From: BQJD01 sp965652415
Lineage (GTDB): Bacteria; Pseudomonadota; Gammaproteobacteria; Arenicellales; CAJQKF01
NCBI GenBank assembly: GCA_965652415.1
Contig: CBFGVH010000028.1
Coordinates: forward strand, 1 to 30,742
Length of the DNA stretch: 30,742 nt
Direction: 5' to 3'
The number at the start of each line of letters is the position of its first letter. Position 1 is the first letter of the stretch. Shown one piece after another: positions 29,671 to 30,742 of the stretch. A program made the translations under genes and the position numbers. Under the pieces are notes generated by a model. It saw only the letters and a list, made by a program, of their open reading frames with translations, ran no database searches and had not been told where the DNA came from.

Positions 29671-30367
29671 GGTACACCCGGGCGAGCCGCGCGGGATCGG
29701 CCCCGAGCCAGTAGCGAAATCGCAGCAGCCACATGGTCAGCACCGTGCGCAGCACACCGTGGCGCCGCCAGCGGCGCGCCGAGGTGACGGCGGGGTCGCG
29801 CACGCAGTGCGGGCGGGCAATGCGCCTCAGGCGCCGGCAGATCTCGATGTCCTCCATCAGCGCGATGTCACGATAACCGCCGAGGCGCCGCCATAGCGAC
29901 CGGCTCACGAAAATGCACTGGTCGCCGGTGGCGATCCCGGTGAGGCGCGAGCGCAGGTTCATGGCGCCGCCGATCAGCCTTGCCCACCACGCGTCGATGT
30001 CGAGCCGGACATCGAACCGGCCCCAGCCCGGCGCCGGCAGCGACGGCGCCAGTGACCGACGCAGGTCGACCGCCGGAAGGCGCGTGTCGGCGTGCAGGAA
30101 TATGATGATGTCACCCCCTGCCAGGTCGCCGCCGATGTTCATCTGCGACGCTCGCGAGGCGACGGGCGAGCCGACCAGGCAGGCGCCGGCTGCCGCCAGG
30201 CGATGCGGCGCCCCGCCCGGCGCCGCGTAGAGTTCCAGCAATTCGGGGCTGCGGCTCGCATCGACCACGATCACCTCGTCGAAGTCGGTGCGATCGGCCA
30301 GGGAATCGGCCAGCGCCGACAGCGCCGACGCTTCCTCCAGCACCGGGACGACGATGGAGATCCGCAC
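29657..30367 (-). CDS. family 2 glycosyltransferase, TIGR04283 type (rSAM/selenodomain-associated)
   Basis: A 236-residue GT2 protein. It begins ISIVVPVLEEASALSALADS and later has ASQMNIGGDLAGGDIIIFLHADTRLP, GRFDVRLDIDAWW, GDQCIFVSRSLWRRLGGY and MEDIEICRRLRRIARP, as in TIGR04283 (transferase 2). The usual nucleotide loop VVDGGSTD reads VVDASRSPE here and is followed by extra residues. The aspartate of the D-x-D-like FLHADTRLP is kept. The C-terminal basic/hydrophobic segment may touch the membrane. The start is a GTG at 30367, nine bases after the argG stop; GGGGCGG lies about 13 bases upstream. It overlaps the DUF2064 gene by 14 bases. Confidence 0.88.
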   Translation of the reverse strand: MRISIVVPVLEEASALSALADSLADRTDFDEVIVVDASRSPELLELYAAPGGAPHRLAAAGACLVGSPVASRASQMNIGGDLAGGDIIIFLHADTRLPAVDLRRSLAPSLPAPGWGRFDVRLDIDAWWARLIGGAMNLRSRLTGIATGDQCIFVSRSLWRRLGGYRDIALMEDIEICRRLRRIARPHCVRDPAVTSARRWRRHGVLRTVLTMWLLRFRYWLGADPARLARVYRDAR

Positions 30368-30376
30368 CCGCGGCCG

Positions 30377-30742
30377 TCACCGCCCCTTCTTGCCGGCGAT
30401 CCTGAGCCTGAGCGAGTTCAGGCGGATGAAGCCCTCGGCGTCGGCCTGGTTGTACACGCCCTCGTCCTCGTCGAAAGTGGCGACCTTCTCGTCGAACAGT
30501 GAGTCGCTGGCGGACTTGCGGCCGCGCACCAGCACGTTTCCCTTGTACAGTTCGAGTGCGACCTCGCCGTTCACGTTGACCTGGGAGGCGTCGATCATCT
30601 TCTGCAGCATGCGCCGTTCGGGGCTGAACCAGTATCCGTTGTAGATCAGCGTGGCGTAGCGCGGCATCAGCTCGTCCTTGAGGTGGGCGACCTCGCGGTC
30701 GAGGGTGATGGACTCGATGGCACGGTGTGCCTTGAGCATGAT
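30377..30742 (-). CDS. argG: argininosuccinate synthase, C-terminal part (runs off the right edge)
   Basis: Only the last ~121 residues are visible. They contain AHRAIESITLDREVAHLKDE, YATLIYNGYWFSPERRMLQ, NGEVALELYKGNVLVRGRKS, SLFDEKVATFDEDEGVYNQ and FIRLNSLRL, which match the C-terminal domain of ArgG. The enzyme joins citrulline and aspartate with ATP in arginine biosynthesis. The catalytic P-loop lies outside. The stop is followed after nine bases by the family 2 glycosyltransferase, so the envelope cassette may be read through from argG. Confidence 0.95.
   Translation of the reverse strand: MMLKAHRAIESITLDREVAHLKDELMPRYATLIYNGYWFSPERRMLQKMIDASQVNVNGEVALELYKGNVLVRGRKSASDSLFDEKVATFDEDEGVYNQADAEGFIRLNSLRLRIAGKKGR

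Noticed and set aside
1..30742. tRNA, rRNA, CRISPR, insertion sequences and attachment sites
   Set aside because: Gaps were read for tRNA T-loop patterns, regular repeats and terminal inverted repeats; none was seen. Only a covariance-model search would exclude unusual RNAs.

Overview
This window is GC-rich, densely packed bacterial chromosome. It reads as the core genome of a gammaproteobacterium. The evidence is a set of gammaproteobacterial neighbourhoods: divergent rluD/bamD with clpB nearby, lysM-dprA-smg-topA, def-fmt, DUF4390-ntrY-ntrX-trkA-trkH, and aat-bpt. The lysine-rich TopA tail without cysteine zinc ribbons and the ntrYX-trkAH linkage suggest the Chromatiales/Xanthomonadales/Woeseiales side of the class, but the genus cannot be fixed from sequence alone. 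I see no rRNA, tRNA, IS element, prophage or CRISPR array.

Layout: (1) 1-770 (-) is the 5' part of clpB behind a sigma-32-like promoter. (2) 894-2996 (-) holds a secreted TlpA-type thioredoxin and an AMP-forming acyl-CoA ligase. (3) 2997-3415 is the only long intergenic stretch. (4) 3416-4333 (+) holds a 59-residue secreted acidic peptide ending in cysteine and a secreted rhodanese-like protein, closed by a strong terminator that lies inside the 3' end of rluD. (5) 4368-6223 holds the divergent rluD(-)/bamD(+) pair, and convergent nadE(-) follows to 7879. (6) 8055-11678 (+) runs DUF482 (FemAB-like) - aat - bpt - MBL hydrolase. (7) 18188-11624 (-) runs lysM - dprA - smg - topA - queF - Nudix hydrolase. 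(8) 18349-27059 (+) runs def - fmt - DUF4390 - ntrY - ntrX - trkA - trkH. (9) 30742-27052 (-) runs the 3' end of argG, two small glycosyltransferases of the rSAM/selenodomain-associated type, an LpxL-like acyltransferase and a GT9 glycosyltransferase, all tightly packed.

How the genes work together: segment 6 carries three successive proteins of (probable) GNAT/FemX-like fold, two of which are the bacterial N-degron aminoacyl-tRNA transferases. Segment 8 joins formylation/deformylation of nascent proteins to the NtrYX envelope/nitrogen/redox two-component system and its neighbouring K+ uptake system. Segment 9 looks like a compact envelope glycolipid cassette. Segments 2-4 form a small, probably periplasmic, thiol/sulfur set where pgeF is normally found between rluD and clpB; this is the least ordinary part of the window. 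Nothing here is a clear novel defence or mobile system. The best leads are the secreted Cys-tailed peptide next to the rhodanese, the FemAB-like/Aat/Bpt trio, and the glycosyltransferase cassette.
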